64,000 nt of DNA from Paenibacillus sp. NEAU-GSW1 (GCF_009737085.1 NZ_WOVL01000020.1:1-64000); one strand, 5' to 3'; shown: positions 32,589-42,564, numbered from the stretch's first letter. Notes: generated by a model not told the origin, from the letters alone. Numbers and translations: made by a program.

Positions 32589-34700
32589 ATGACTTTAAAT
32601 TCATTCTTCAACGCCCACCATTCCCCGATCGGCGCTTTCGCCAGCTTCACCCTCGGATTCCCCGGCGCAACCGGCGGCTTTGATCTCGAGCGCGGCGTTC
32701 CGCCGAAACAAAACGTCTACATTGGTCTGCAAAAGCGTGACGGATATAGCTACGAGGCGCTCCCTTTCTACGAAGGAGCAGACGATGAAACGAAGCGTTA
32801 TGCAGCCGAGCATGGTTCTTCCCTTAGCGACAGCGGCCAGATCGTCTCCGTATTCCCGCCTGACGCGATCACACGCGATTTCCGGCTATGCACCGACACT
32901 TGGCAGGCCGGCGATCTCACGTTCCGCATCTATTCCCAGGTCCGCTCGGTCCCCGATCCGTTGACGGCAACCGAACAAGAGCTGCGCGAAGCGCTGCTTC
33001 CCGCCGTGCTCGCGGAAATCACGATCGACAACACCCAAGGCGATCAGCCTCGGCAAGCGTTCTTTGGCTTCAGAGGCAACGATCCGTACGCCGCGATGAG
33101 GCGCCTAGACGACTCGACCGACGGTCGTTTGCGCGGCGTCGGGCAAGGGCGCAACGTCGCCATCGCGACGAACGATACGAACGTCACATCTGCGCAAGGC
33201 TTCAACCTAGAAGCTATTCTGAAGCCGATTCGCGTCGAAAACCGGCAGTTCGGTCTCGGGGGCGTCGGCGCTCTGTTGTTCGATACCCCAGCCGGCCAAA
33301 AACGGACGTACCGATTCGCGCTCGCTTTCCACCGGGACGGTCTCGTCACCTCCGGTATGGATTGCTCCTACTGGTATTCTCGATACTACCGCAACCTCGA
33401 GTCGGTCACCGAGGCCGCGCTTGCCCGGTTCGACGACTATGTGCAAGATTGCCATGATGCCAACCGGATGATCGACGACGCCCCGTTGTCTGCCGATCAG
33501 AAATTCATGATGGCGCACTCCATCCGAAGCTATTACGGCAACACCCAGCTGCTCGACCGCGACGGTTCGCCGCTGTGGATCGTCAATGAAGGCGAATATC
33601 GGATGATCAATACTTTCGATCTGACCGTCGACCAACTGTTCTACGAATTGAAGATGAATCCATGGACCGTTAAAAACGAGCTCGATCTGTTCGCGGAACG
33701 CTATTCCTATTACGATGAAGCCCATTTCCCCGGCAACGACAAAGCGTATCCGGGCGGCATCAGCTTCACCCATGACATGGGCGTCGCCAACGTATTCTCG
33801 CGTCCGGGCTACTCTTCGTATGAGCTGCACGGCATCACAGACTGCTTCTCCCAAATGACGCACGAGCAGCTCGTGAACTGGGTGCTGACTGCGGCCGTGT
33901 ATGCGGAACAGACCGGCGACCGCGACTGGCTGGGGCAGCGGCTTTCACTGCTCGGCGAGTGCTTGGAAAGCATGATGAACCGCGACCATCCGGATCCGAC
34001 GCAGCGCAACGGGCTGATGGGACTCGACAGCAGCCGCACGATGGGCGGCGCGGAAATTACAACATACGACAGCCTCGACGTGTCGCTCGGACAGGCCCGC
34101 AACAATATTTATTTGGCCGGCAAATGCTGGGCAGCATACGTTGCGCTCGAAAAGATTTTCCGGGATTTCGGCCGGGCCGAGTGGGCACAAGCAGCTGGCT
34201 TGCAAGCAGAGCGCTGCGCGGCGACACAGGCCGGCAGCATGACGGAAGGCGGTTACATTCCCGCTGTCATCGGGGAGAACAACGATTCGCGCATCATCCC
34301 CGCAATCGAAGGGCTCGTATTCCCTTATTTCACCGGCAACGCAGAAGCTTTGGAAGAGGAAGGCCGATTCGGCCGCTACATCCGCGCTTTGAAGACGCAT
34401 TTGCAAACGGTGCTCGTTCCTGGCGTATGCTTGTTCGAAGACGGAGGCTGGAAGCTTTCGTCGACGAGCTCCAACTCGTGGCTGAGTAAAATTTATCTTT
34501 GCCAATTCGTTGCGCACCGGTTGCTCGGTTTGCCGCAGGACGCATCCGCCGCCGCGGCCGACGCCGCGCACGTCGATTGGCTGCTCCGCCCCGAATCCGC
34601 GATTTGGAGCTGGAGCGACCAGATGCTGAATGGCGTGCCGTGCGGCAGCCGGTATTACCCGCGAGGCGTTACAAGTATTTTGTGGCTTGAAAAACAATGA
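32589..34700 (+). CDS. GH52 beta-xylosidase
   Basis: The 703-residue intracellular enzyme follows the GH52 family along its whole length. It opens FFNAHHSPIGAFASFTLGFP, has ATDTWKAGDL-like LCTDTWQAGDLTFRIYS, then KMNPWTVKNELD and GGISFTHDMGVANVFSRP, and ends YYPRGVTSILWLEKQ. By correspondence with Geobacillus stearothermophilus XynB2 (E335 nucleophile, D495 acid/base), the catalytic pair is Glu334 in IVNEGEYRM and Asp494 in TTYDSLD. It cleaves xylose from the non-reducing end of xylooligosaccharides. There is no signal peptide, so it acts on imported oligosaccharides. GAGG precedes the ATG at 32589. The AraC regulator is divergent. Confidence 0.95.
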   Translation: MTLNSFFNAHHSPIGAFASFTLGFPGATGGFDLERGVPPKQNVYIGLQKRDGYSYEALPFYEGADDETKRYAAEHGSSLSDSGQIVSVFPPDAITRDFRLCTDTWQAGDLTFRIYSQVRSVPDPLTATEQELREALLPAVLAEITIDNTQGDQPRQAFFGFRGNDPYAAMRRLDDSTDGRLRGVGQGRNVAIATNDTNVTSAQGFNLEAILKPIRVENRQFGLGGVGALLFDTPAGQKRTYRFALAFHRDGLVTSGMDCSYWYSRYYRNLESVTEAALARFDDYVQDCHDANRMIDDAPLSADQKFMMAHSIRSYYGNTQLLDRDGSPLWIVNEGEYRMINTFDLTVDQLFYELKMNPWTVKNELDLFAERYSYYDEAHFPGNDKAYPGGISFTHDMGVANVFSRPGYSSYELHGITDCFSQMTHEQLVNWVLTAAVYAEQTGDRDWLGQRLSLLGECLESMMNRDHPDPTQRNGLMGLDSSRTMGGAEITTYDSLDVSLGQARNNIYLAGKCWAAYVALEKIFRDFGRAEWAQAAGLQAERCAATQAGSMTEGGYIPAVIGENNDSRIIPAIEGLVFPYFTGNAEALEEEGRFGRYIRALKTHLQTVLVPGVCLFEDGGWKLSSTSSNSWLSKIYLCQFVAHRLLGLPQDASAAAADAAHVDWLLRPESAIWSWSDQMLNGVPCGSRYYPRGVTSILWLEKQ

Positions 34701-34891
34701 ATCGTCATCATGAAGAGTCGATAGAAAAATTTATCGCCTGTTACAAAGACGATCCTGATCTATTCTCTGATCTCTCCCATAATATTTTTCTAGTATAATG
34801 ACTTAATACAACAATAATTTTATACATTGCCTGCCTTCAGCTTGTAAGGAATTCTTACGACTTTTTTAAGGTAGGAAGAAGGAGAGTCTTT

Positions 34892-36916
34892 ATGGAATTT
34901 CATGTATCCATACAAGGGAATGATCAGCTAAAAGGAACAGCTGATCAACCCTTTCGTACAATATCACGCGCTGCGGCTCATGCCATGGCTGGTGATACGG
35001 TTATTGTTCATGCCGGAGTATACAGGGAATGGGTTAACCCGGCTAATGGCGGAACAGCGGAGCATAGAATCATATATCGATCCGCAGGAGACGGGGAAGT
35101 CGTCATTACAGGAGCTGAACGGATTACCGACTGGAAGTCTGAAGGAGGCAATGCTTGGAGCACGGAAGTACCCAATTCCATGTTTTCCGTTCGTAATCCC
35201 TTTGAAGTGGAATTGAGCGGAGACTGGGTGTTTGACGGTCCCTTCCCGGTTCATCTCGGTGATGTATATTTGGATTGCAAATCTCTATATGAATGCGATA
35301 GTGTTGAGCACGTTCACAAGCCCGAAGTTTGGCCCGAAGCCAAATATCCCAAGGACTCACTGTTAAAGTGGTATGCCGAAGTTGGCTCTACGACAACAAA
35401 AATCTGGGCCAATTTTGGCGGAAAAGATCCTCGTAAGGAAAATGTAGAAATTAGTGTCCGTCCTTATTGCTTCTGGCCCGAGAAACCAGGACTTAACTAT
35501 ATAACCGTAAGCGGCTTCACACTTCGTCAAGCCTCTCCTCAATGGGCGCCGCCTACCGACTACCAGGAAGGCTTGATCGGACCTCACTGGAGCAAGGGTT
35601 GGATTATTGAAAACAATAGGATCAGTGAATCCAAATGCGTTGGTATCAGCCTGGGCACCGAAATCGGTACTGGTCACACCAAGTCTTCGGAGAAGCATAT
35701 TAAAGGCGGTACTCAACGTGAGCAGGAGGTTATTCTGCGAGCATTACGCTCCGGCTGGCATAAGGATAGAGTCGGCAGTCACATCGTTCGAGGTAATGTG
35801 ATTCATGATTGCGAACAGGCAGGTATTGTGGGTCATATGGGGGGAGCCTTCAGCAGCATTTATCGGAACCGTATTTACAACATTCACCATAAACGGCTCA
35901 GACACGGTGCCGAAGTAGCGGGAATAAAACTGCATGCTTCCCTGGATACTCAAATTAGTGAAAATATAATCTATAGCTGTTACCGTGCTTTTTGGCTTGA
36001 CTGGCAGGCACAGGGCACCCGCATCAGCCGCAATGTATTTTTCGACAACCTTTCTGAAGATCTTTTCGTTGAGGTTTGCCATGGTCCGTATATGGTCGAC
36101 AATAATCTGTTCCTCTCTCCCATGAATTTCAGAAATATGGCGCAGGGTGGAGCATTTGTCCACAATTTGTTTACAGGTAGATTTGTCGTTCGTTCCGAGA
36201 TTACCCGTACTACGCCGTATCACTTCCCTCACGAGACGGCAATGGCAGGGTACTCCAATATCACAGGAGGCGATGACAGGTACTACAACAATATCTTTTT
36301 GGGGGATAATGACACAAATAAGGCACCTGTTCCAATCACCTTTTTTGAGCATCTTCCACTTAAACCAAGGGATGAAGTTGGAGAGGACGGAAAGACTGTC
36401 ATGGATGGTGTTCCGGACAATTCCATTTGCTATCTGCATGCTGCGGGACTGGAGGGCTATGACAAACATCCTGATGCAAAAGATAAGAAATGGTGGGAAT
36501 ACACCAAAGAGGAGCTTGCTGAGCTTGGCGATGCCGCAAAGGATTTCTTTATAGGGAATGCAGTTCTTCCGGTGGCTATGGGTGGAAATTTATTTCTTAA
36601 CAATGCGGTTCCAAGTAGTCATGAATCCAATGCGAAGTTCTATGCGCAGAAGGGTATACAAGTTGAGATTAATCCTGCGCAAGGCAGGGTGCAAATTCAG
36701 GTCAATGAGCCCGAGTTGCTTCGGGGAACCTCTGCAATGTTGGTTACCACCGACCTGCTTGGCAAGACTTATCACGCCGATATGAAGTATGAGGAACCGG
36801 ACAGCACTCCATATCGCTTTGACTCCGACTTTTTCGGAACAAAGAGACCTGATGCAGATGTCACACCTGGTCCGTTTGAATTGACCGAAAATGGTACCAT
36901 TGATTTTGAAATTTAG
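34892..36916 (+). CDS. GH120 beta-xylosidase (right-handed beta-helix)
   Basis: The 674-residue protein matches the GH120 family typified by XylC of Thermoanaerobacterium saccharolyticum. It opens EFHVSIQGNDQLKGTADQPF and AGDTVIVHAGVYREWV, has a parallel beta-helix core with YITVSGFTLRQASPQWAPP and GLIGPHWSKGWIIENN, and shows the catalytic region WLDWQAQGTRISRNVFFDN. By correspondence with D382 and E405 of XylC, the nucleophile is Asp370 and the acid/base Glu394 (in LFVEVCHGPY). There is no signal peptide. It is 191 bases downstream of the GH52 gene on the same strand with lower GC, so the two may have been brought together from different sources. It has GGAG upstream of the ATG at 34892 and its own terminator. 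Confidence 0.93.
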   Translation: MEFHVSIQGNDQLKGTADQPFRTISRAAAHAMAGDTVIVHAGVYREWVNPANGGTAEHRIIYRSAGDGEVVITGAERITDWKSEGGNAWSTEVPNSMFSVRNPFEVELSGDWVFDGPFPVHLGDVYLDCKSLYECDSVEHVHKPEVWPEAKYPKDSLLKWYAEVGSTTTKIWANFGGKDPRKENVEISVRPYCFWPEKPGLNYITVSGFTLRQASPQWAPPTDYQEGLIGPHWSKGWIIENNRISESKCVGISLGTEIGTGHTKSSEKHIKGGTQREQEVILRALRSGWHKDRVGSHIVRGNVIHDCEQAGIVGHMGGAFSSIYRNRIYNIHHKRLRHGAEVAGIKLHASLDTQISENIIYSCYRAFWLDWQAQGTRISRNVFFDNLSEDLFVEVCHGPYMVDNNLFLSPMNFRNMAQGGAFVHNLFTGRFVVRSEITRTTPYHFPHETAMAGYSNITGGDDRYYNNIFLGDNDTNKAPVPITFFEHLPLKPRDEVGEDGKTVMDGVPDNSICYLHAAGLEGYDKHPDAKDKKWWEYTKEELAELGDAAKDFFIGNAVLPVAMGGNLFLNNAVPSSHESNAKFYAQKGIQVEINPAQGRVQIQVNEPELLRGTSAMLVTTDLLGKTYHADMKYEEPDSTPYRFDSDFFGTKRPDADVTPGPFELTENGTIDFEI

Positions 36917-36928
36917 TTTGTTATCGAG

Positions 36929-36960
36929 GATCCAGTCATTTTAGATGATTGGATCTTTTT
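36929..36960 (+). terminator. Terminator of the GH120 gene
   Basis: GATCCAGTCAT and ATGATTGGATC pair with one wobble, followed by a TTTTT run, 13 bases after the stop. Confidence 0.9.
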
Positions 36961-37010
36961 CGTGTACCTCGTAAAAAATATCGACTAACTCCAAGAAAGA
37001 CTACTACTCA

Positions 37011-37592
37011 TTAAAGCGCGCTGATGCCGGAAAGCGCCAGTGTGTGAAACATCTGATCCATCTCCACTGCGGAATATGGATTATTCTGTTCCATCCACCA
37101 AGCCAAAATGGACCAAAATGTATTTACAACAAATTCGATCGCTACATCTTGTGGGATTTTTGAAGAAGTTGAGCTTGGCAGAAGTGCTGAGATTTCTTCT
37201 CGAGCTATTTCAGTAAGCATACGTTTTATGTGATACAGGACTAGAACCCCGCTTTGTTTTCCAACTACTGCTCTAAAAATAAGCCTATTTCCTTGTACGT
37301 GTTGCAGCATGGCTAAACTGAAGGAGAACCGATGTCCACCTGATTCTGTCGATAGGGAATGCATGCTGCATTGCTCCTTAAGGAATTCGCGTAGTTGGTC
37401 GATGCTTCCGAGCAGAAGCTGTTCTTTATCTTGGAAATGAGAATAAAAAGTGGTTCGACCTACGTTTGCCCGATCAATAATGTCTTGTATCGTTATGGCG
37501 TCGTACCCTTTTTCTATTATAAGATCCATCAAAGCTTCAAGCAGCATGTTACGGGTACGCCGTATCCGTCTGTCTTCCTTCATTGCTGTCAT
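37011..37592 (-). CDS. TetR/AcrR-family regulator of the adjacent ABC exporter
   Basis: The 193-residue protein has an N-terminal HTH (ITIQDIIDRANVGRTTFYSHF, about residues 34-54, after RRTRNMLLEALMDLIIEKGY) and a TetR_C_7/YsiA-like helical C-terminal domain ending WWMEQNNPYSAVEMDQMF. It is divergent from the ATPase/FtsX pair at 37746-40912, with a 15-bp inverted repeat in the intergenic region. It is therefore likely to repress that exporter and respond to its substrate. The ATG at 37592 has AGGGGGG upstream. Confidence 0.8.
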   Translation of the reverse strand: MTAMKEDRRIRRTRNMLLEALMDLIIEKGYDAITIQDIIDRANVGRTTFYSHFQDKEQLLLGSIDQLREFLKEQCSMHSLSTESGGHRFSFSLAMLQHVQGNRLIFRAVVGKQSGVLVLYHIKRMLTEIAREEISALLPSSTSSKIPQDVAIEFVVNTFWSILAWWMEQNNPYSAVEMDQMFHTLALSGISAL

Positions 37593-37622
37593 TGTAGCCC
37601 CCCTTTAGGAACAGTTTGAAGT

Positions 37623-37637
37623 GTTTTGTTTCAAAAC
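37623..37637. promoter_or_regulatory. Candidate TetR operator
   Basis: GTTTTGTTTCAAAAC has perfect 6-bp arms around TTT. It lies in the divergent intergenic region between the TetR and ABC exporter genes. Confidence 0.55.
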
Positions 37638-37745
37638 TAACAATTTGAAGAATGTTGATTATTGTTTCCAGTAATTTAAGAACATTATAATCGAAATGAA
37701 ACATCGTGTTCAATAACTAATCCTATGTAAGGGGAGGTTGGGCCT

Positions 37746-38501
37746 TTGAGCCAGCAAAAAATCATGCGAGAACAAACCAGCGAAAAATCATCGCTAAGTG
37801 GGCAGCTAATTTCGATTAATCGGGTCTCCAAAAGGTATGATACGCCCTCTGGTTCCTTCATGGCTCTACGAGAAGTGAGCCTAGAGGTACGGAAAGGCGA
37901 GTTTGTCGCTATTGTCGGCAAATCAGGCAGTGGGAAATCGACTTTAATCAATTTGATTACCGGTATCGATACGCCCTCTTCTGGAAAAGTAAACGTAGCT
38001 TCAAAGGCTATACACGCTCTGAGTCAGGAGCAATTGGCGATTTGGCGGGGAATAAATGTCGGAGTCATTTTTCAATTTTTTCAATTACTTCCGACTCTTA
38101 CGGTTGCTGAAAATGTAATGCTGCCAATGGATTTTTGCAGAACATATCCGGCACGTGAACGGCGTGAAAGAGCTATATCCCTATTGAGTAAAGTTGGAAT
38201 TGCTGAACAGGCAGATAAGCTTCCTGCAGATTTGTCGGGAGGCCAACAGCAGCGTGCAGCAATTGCTCGGGCTCTTGCTAACGATCCGCCTATTCTTGTA
38301 GCCGATGAGCCTACTGGCAATCTTGATTCCCAGACGTCAGATGCAGTCATGCAATTATTCGCAAACCTAGCGATGGAGGGAAAGACGGTTGTAATGGTGA
38401 CGCATGAGCGTGATCTAAGCCGATACTTTACGAGAACGATCACATTAGCTGATGGATCTGTTGTCACTGAATTGCCTGCGATAACGGAGGTGAGCATGTA
38501 A
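37746..38501 (+). CDS. ABC exporter ATP-binding protein, MacB/LolD type
   Basis: The 251-residue ATPase has Walker [10 protein letters not shown] (near residue 58), Q-loop [15 protein letters not shown], signature [15 protein letters not shown], Walker [13 protein letters not shown] and a switch-His region [10 protein letters not shown]. The DEPTGNLD form is typical of the MacB/LolD/FtsE group that drives mechanotransmission through an FtsX-type partner rather than classical transport. The start is a TTG at 37746 with GGGGAGG upstream. The permease start overlaps its TAA stop by one base (TAATG). Confidence 0.9.
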   Translation: MSQQKIMREQTSEKSSLSGQLISINRVSKRYDTPSGSFMALREVSLEVRKGEFVAIVGKSGSGKSTLINLITGIDTPSSGKVNVASKAIHALSQEQLAIWRGINVGVIFQFFQLLPTLTVAENVMLPMDFCRTYPARERRERAISLLSKVGIAEQADKLPADLSGGQQQRAAIARALANDPPILVADEPTGNLDSQTSDAVMQLFANLAMEGKTVVMVTHERDLSRYFTRTITLADGSVVTELPAITEVSM

Positions 38502-40912
38502 TGATTAGCCCCCGTTGGAGGAAGTTGCAGCGCGATCTTCGGACAGCGAAGGGCCGCATCATGATGATGGTAATCGCAATTGCTGTCGGAGTATTAGGCG
38601 TTGGAACCATCTTAAGTGCATATACCATTCTCACCCGCGAGATTAGCAGGAATTATCTGAATACTAATCCAGCTTCCGCTTTAATTGAGATGGATAAAGT
38701 GAGCGACTCGTTGGTCAATGCCGTTCGACTCCGTCCTGGAATCGCAGACGCAGAAGCAAGTTCTACGCTTGTAGGGAGGGTCGAGGTCAAACCAGACGAA
38801 TGGATGCCGCTTCTGTTGTTCGTCGTGAAGGATTTTAATGCGATGCGTGTCAATACGTTCCGACCTGATTCTGGTGCATGGCCACCGCCGGATGGCTCTA
38901 TTGTATTGGAACGAGAAGCGCTGCCGCTTGTCAATGCTAAGATTGGCGATGCGCTTAGCATTCAAACCCCAAATGGACCCGAACGAGAAGTTACCCTATC
39001 CGGACTTGTCCATGATCCGGGCTTGGCCCCTGCGGGACAGGAGCAGACCGTATATGGATATATCACCCCTTCAACGTTAGCCTTGTTGGGTGAAAGCCGT
39101 ACACTGCACATCCTAAAAATCGTTGTAAAGGACCAACCTCTCCATGTGACAGCAATCGAACGCACAGTTAGCGAGTTATCCGTATGGTTGAAGCAGCAAG
39201 GGAACACGGTACATGAGATACGCATCCCACCTCCAGGCAAACATCCGCATCAAAATCAGATGAAATCCATTCTGGTCATGATGCTCATCTTTAGCTTACT
39301 GACACTTCTATTAAGCGCCATACTAACTGCAACGATGATCGGTGGTTTATTGGCGCAACAGGTTCGCCAGATCGGCGTGATGAAAGCGATTGGTGCAAGA
39401 TCTGTCCAAATAGCTAGCCTATATCTTGTATTAATCGTATTGATTGGCATCGTGGCGGTTATGATCGGCTTACCGGCAAGTATTGCAGTCGGACGCTTTT
39501 TTGCAAGTGTGGTGGCCCAGTTGCTGAATTTCACATTATACAGCGAGGCTATTCCTCGCTGGGTTTACATCGTACAGTTGTTCATTGGGGTACTCGTGCC
39601 CTTGTTAATCGCCCTTATCCCGATCTTAAAAGCCACACGGACCACGGTTCGCGAAGCGATCAACGATTTTGGAACAAGCAAGAAGAAATTCGGCACTCGT
39701 CGGTTGGATGCATGGCTCGGGAGAATACGGGGGTTGGATCGCACCCTTATTTTGGCTTTACGCAACACTTTCCGACGAAGGGGTCGCTTATTGCTCACGC
39801 TTAGTCTACTTGCTGCCGCCGGCGGAATGTTCATGACAAGTTTAAATGTAAAATCAGCATGGGAACACAATCTTGCGGATGCAGCGTCTGACCGGCATTA
39901 CGATCTCGAAATTCGTCTGAATCATCCTGAGGCAGAACAAAAAATCATAGCTATCGTCGCAAGTGTTCCTGGTGTTCAGCAAGTAGAGTCGTGGAATCTT
40001 GTTCCCGCCGCAGCACAGCGATCAGATGGTCTGGAAATCGTAAGAACCTATCCTGATGGGGGACATGGCAGCTTTAACATTCGTTCGGTTCCTGCGGGAA
40101 GCACAATGATCCAATTAACGCAGCTAAGTGGACGCTGGCTTCAACCTGGCGATACCGATGCTGTGGTGCTTAACCATACAGCGCATGCTTTATTTCCAAC
40201 TGTCAAGGTGGGGGATCGCATCAGCTTAACCGCAAATGGCGGCCCCGTCAATCTGCGTGTAGTCGGCATTGCGCGAGAAATCATAACGCCCGCATCAGCC
40301 TACGTATCTCCAGATGCATTTGCCAAAATAATGGGTAAAACAGGCCAAACGAATGCCTTGCGAATCGTCATAAACAATCACGACACTAACACAATAAGCT
40401 CTGTTACTAGAGAGATTGAACGAGCACTTGAGAAAGAAAACGTAAGTATAAAAACCGACATTTCTGAGACGAGACTCGACTCAGCGCTTAATGGTCATGT
40501 TTATATTCTCATATTCACATTGATTATGATGGCCGTGCTGATGGCCGTTGTTGGAGGTCTTGGACTCATGTCCACCATGGCCATTAATGTAGTGGAGCGT
40601 ACCCGAGAATTCGGCATCATGCGTACCATCGGCGGTAGATCAGGTACGGTATTACGAAATGTCATAAGCGAAGGGGTCTTCATCGGTCTATTGAGCTGGA
40701 CGATCTCTATTGTGATTTCGCTCCCGTTATCCTTCTACGTCGGCAGGCTGATCGGCAATTTAGCATTTAAGTCACCGCTGCCCTTGGTTTTGTCACCTAT
40801 GGCTGTTGTTATTTGGTTAACGGTTATCGTACTCGGATCCATTGCAGCAAGTGCATATCCAGCTAAGCAAGCCTCACGGCTGACCATTCGGGAAACGCTC
40901 GCTCATATTTAA
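38501..40912 (+). CDS. FtsX-type ABC exporter permease
   Basis: The 803-residue protein has an N-terminal helix (MMMVIAIAVGVLGVGTILSA), a large extracellular region, and an FtsX domain with three helices around 260-380 (LVMMLIFSLLTLLLSAILTA, LIVLIGIVAVMIGLPASIAV). A second helix then comes near 420, with another extracellular part and a C-terminal FtsX domain of three helices (after LIMMAVLMAVVGGLGLMSTM). This two-FtsX layout is that of the DevC/MacB-like or bacitracin/lantibiotic-type exporters. With the adjacent ATPase it probably expels or removes a lipid, peptide or antimicrobial from the membrane. It is translationally coupled to the ATPase gene. Confidence 0.85.
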   Translation: MISPRWRKLQRDLRTAKGRIMMMVIAIAVGVLGVGTILSAYTILTREISRNYLNTNPASALIEMDKVSDSLVNAVRLRPGIADAEASSTLVGRVEVKPDEWMPLLLFVVKDFNAMRVNTFRPDSGAWPPPDGSIVLEREALPLVNAKIGDALSIQTPNGPEREVTLSGLVHDPGLAPAGQEQTVYGYITPSTLALLGESRTLHILKIVVKDQPLHVTAIERTVSELSVWLKQQGNTVHEIRIPPPGKHPHQNQMKSILVMMLIFSLLTLLLSAILTATMIGGLLAQQVRQIGVMKAIGARSVQIASLYLVLIVLIGIVAVMIGLPASIAVGRFFASVVAQLLNFTLYSEAIPRWVYIVQLFIGVLVPLLIALIPILKATRTTVREAINDFGTSKKKFGTRRLDAWLGRIRGLDRTLILALRNTFRRRGRLLLTLSLLAAAGGMFMTSLNVKSAWEHNLADAASDRHYDLEIRLNHPEAEQKIIAIVASVPGVQQVESWNLVPAAAQRSDGLEIVRTYPDGGHGSFNIRSVPAGSTMIQLTQLSGRWLQPGDTDAVVLNHTAHALFPTVKVGDRISLTANGGPVNLRVVGIAREIITPASAYVSPDAFAKIMGKTGQTNALRIVINNHDTNTISSVTREIERALEKENVSIKTDISETRLDSALNGHVYILIFTLIMMAVLMAVVGGLGLMSTMAINVVERTREFGIMRTIGGRSGTVLRNVISEGVFIGLLSWTISIVISLPLSFYVGRLIGNLAFKSPLPLVLSPMAVVIWLTVIVLGSIAASAYPAKQASRLTIRETLAHI

Positions 40913-40944
40913 AGTGGTTACTATCGTTGAAGGGACGATTGGAT

Positions 40945-41076
40945 TTGACAAAAATAATTAGAAATACAGTGGTTGTAATTGTTGTTCTCGTAGCTGTTGG
41001 TTTTACCCTCCATATGCTCGACCCGTTTAATAATCTCGACCTTATTGGCACTTTAAAAAAATTGCATGGTGACTGA
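40945..41076 (+). CDS. Small single-helix membrane protein
   Basis: A 43-residue frame (TTG at 40945, with AAGGG 10 bases upstream) reads TKIIRNTVVVIVVLVAVGF, then TLHMLDPFNN and LDLIGTLKKLHGD. It has one strong transmembrane helix and a C-terminal HG-type tail that I associate with small proteins encoded next to ABC exporters. It follows the FtsX gene by 32 bases and is probably in the same transcript. Family and function are not established. The convergent MFS remnant on the other strand ends about 50 bases past it. Confidence 0.55.
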   Translation: MTKIIRNTVVVIVVLVAVGFTLHMLDPFNNLDLIGTLKKLHGD

Positions 41077-41130
41077 TTCTTTTTTTCTTATAGATTGGTG
41101 TGAGTTATTGAAGTTATCCGTTTTAATATG

Positions 41131-41400
41131 CGCTTGCCCGATTCCGATAATAATTGTCCCTGGAATCACTCCCCAGGCATTGCCTGAAGCCGATAAATGG
41201 GTTAGTAACAGGAAGCCAATACCTCCAAGTGCCATTCCCGATGCGATGGTCCCCGATACTCCGACCTTAGCCAGCATGGGAGTGATAAGTTTTGCTCCCA
41301 GGAACGCACTAAGGGTGAGCCAACCCGAGACGGGAGATTGAATCAGATAGTAGACGACGAGAAGGCACGGAAGAAGGGCTAGAAAAGCAAATAAGAGCGG
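41131..41400 (-). pseudogene. Fragment of an MFS drug transporter
   Basis: The minus strand reads LALLPCLLVVYYLIQSPVSG, then LGAKLITPMLAKVG, GTIASGMALGGIGFLLLTHLS and WGVIPGTIIIGIGQA. This is the middle part (about helices 8-10) of a DHA2-type MFS exporter such as EmrB/QacA. Both ends are missing; the frame runs out into unrelated sequence after GQA. Confidence 0.65.
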
Positions 41401-41440
41401 GACGTGAGGTTGTGGTAGCCTGCGCCCCGCTCTTATTGTT
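41391..41440. terminator. Hairpin after the MFS fragment
   Basis: ATAAGAGCGGG and CCCGCTCTTAT are perfect 11-bp arms around a 23-base loop, followed by a T-rich stretch on the plus strand. Confidence 0.7.
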
Positions 41441-41538
41441 TTTACATTATAACGCCCATTTGCATTGTAAGCGTATCCGTCATGTTATAGGCACCACGAA
41501 GTTGAAAACTGCTTCATTCCGATCCTGCGTTCCTTCCC

Positions 41539-42564
41539 CTATAACACCCGATGTTTCTTTAACGCAAGAACGTTTGCCGAACCAAACAACAAAGAAAATC
41601 CAATGAGCACATATACATCAGCCGCAATAGCAGACCAGCCTTCCCCTCGGATCATAATGTTCCTTAGCGCATCCCCTGCATAAGTAAGAGGCATTATAAT
41701 TCCAATTCCACGTAGCCACTCAGCCATAGTCTCAACATTAAATAAACCGGAAAAGAAAATCTGAGGAACGATGACAAGCGGGATGAATTGACTCATCTGC
41801 GTTTCGTTGTTTGCGAAGGTAGATAGAAATATGCCGAGTGTCAAGGCAGCGCATGCCATTAAAAGTGCAATCAACAGTACATACCAGAAGGAACCGTTCA
41901 TCATCATACCAAGCACTTTAATACTAAACAAAACGATTAACACAGCCTGTATCGCGGCAAATATCCCAAATCCCACCAAATAACCAGCAACGATTTCCCA
42001 TCGTTTCAGCGGTGACGCCATCAATCGCTCTAACGTTCCTCCTGTTCGCTCTCTTAAGAAAGCTACCCCAGAAAGCAGGAAGACCAAGATGAATGAGAAA
42101 TATCCAAGCAAAACGGGACCGAAATTGTCAAATTTCGCCATATCCTCCGAACCATGCAAATAGGAAACGTGAGTTTTAAACAATTCCTCAATTTGACCAT
42201 CCTGAAAAATCTGCTGAAGAGTAAGCAGCACTGCCTTGTTAACGGACGGATCACTGCCTTCCAGCCTAACATCTGGTACGGAATCGTTTATGCTGAGCAC
42301 CGCGTCAATATGATCGTCTTTCAATTCCTGCTCTGCTTTTTCTGCTTCGTAACGATGGATTTTTGCCCCCTGTTCCTCCAACTTGCTTATTAATGTTTCG
42401 GGAGCATTCACTACCGCGATCTCCGGTTTGTATTCGGAACCATTAAATACAAGATACAGCATCAGCATAATCACGATTGGAGCGACAAACAGCAGTGCGA
42501 GTGACCGCTTGTCGTGAGAAAATTGACGGATGATTCGAATGATAAGCGCTAATATTCTGCTCAT
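41539..42564 (-). CDS. ABC-2-type permease, partner of the ArsA-like ATPase
   Basis: The 341-residue membrane protein has an N-terminal helix (LALLFVAPIVIMLMLYLVF), an extracellular domain of about 130 residues and five C-terminal helices (FSFILVFLLSGVAFL, then RTGGTLERLMASPLKRWEIV). The RTGGTLERLMASP loop is the ABC-2 signature of the YhhJ/NatB-like family. The ATG at 42564 overlaps the ATPase stop (ATGA). It completes a three-gene unit with the ATPase and an ArsA-like protein. It probably exports a lipid, drug or other hydrophobic compound. Confidence 0.85.
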   Translation of the reverse strand: MSRILALIIRIIRQFSHDKRSLALLFVAPIVIMLMLYLVFNGSEYKPEIAVVNAPETLISKLEEQGAKIHRYEAEKAEQELKDDHIDAVLSINDSVPDVRLEGSDPSVNKAVLLTLQQIFQDGQIEELFKTHVSYLHGSEDMAKFDNFGPVLLGYFSFILVFLLSGVAFLRERTGGTLERLMASPLKRWEIVAGYLVGFGIFAAIQAVLIVLFSIKVLGMMMNGSFWYVLLIALLMACAALTLGIFLSTFANNETQMSQFIPLVIVPQIFFSGLFNVETMAEWLRGIGIIMPLTYAGDALRNIMIRGEGWSAIAADVYVLIGFSLLFGSANVLALKKHRVL

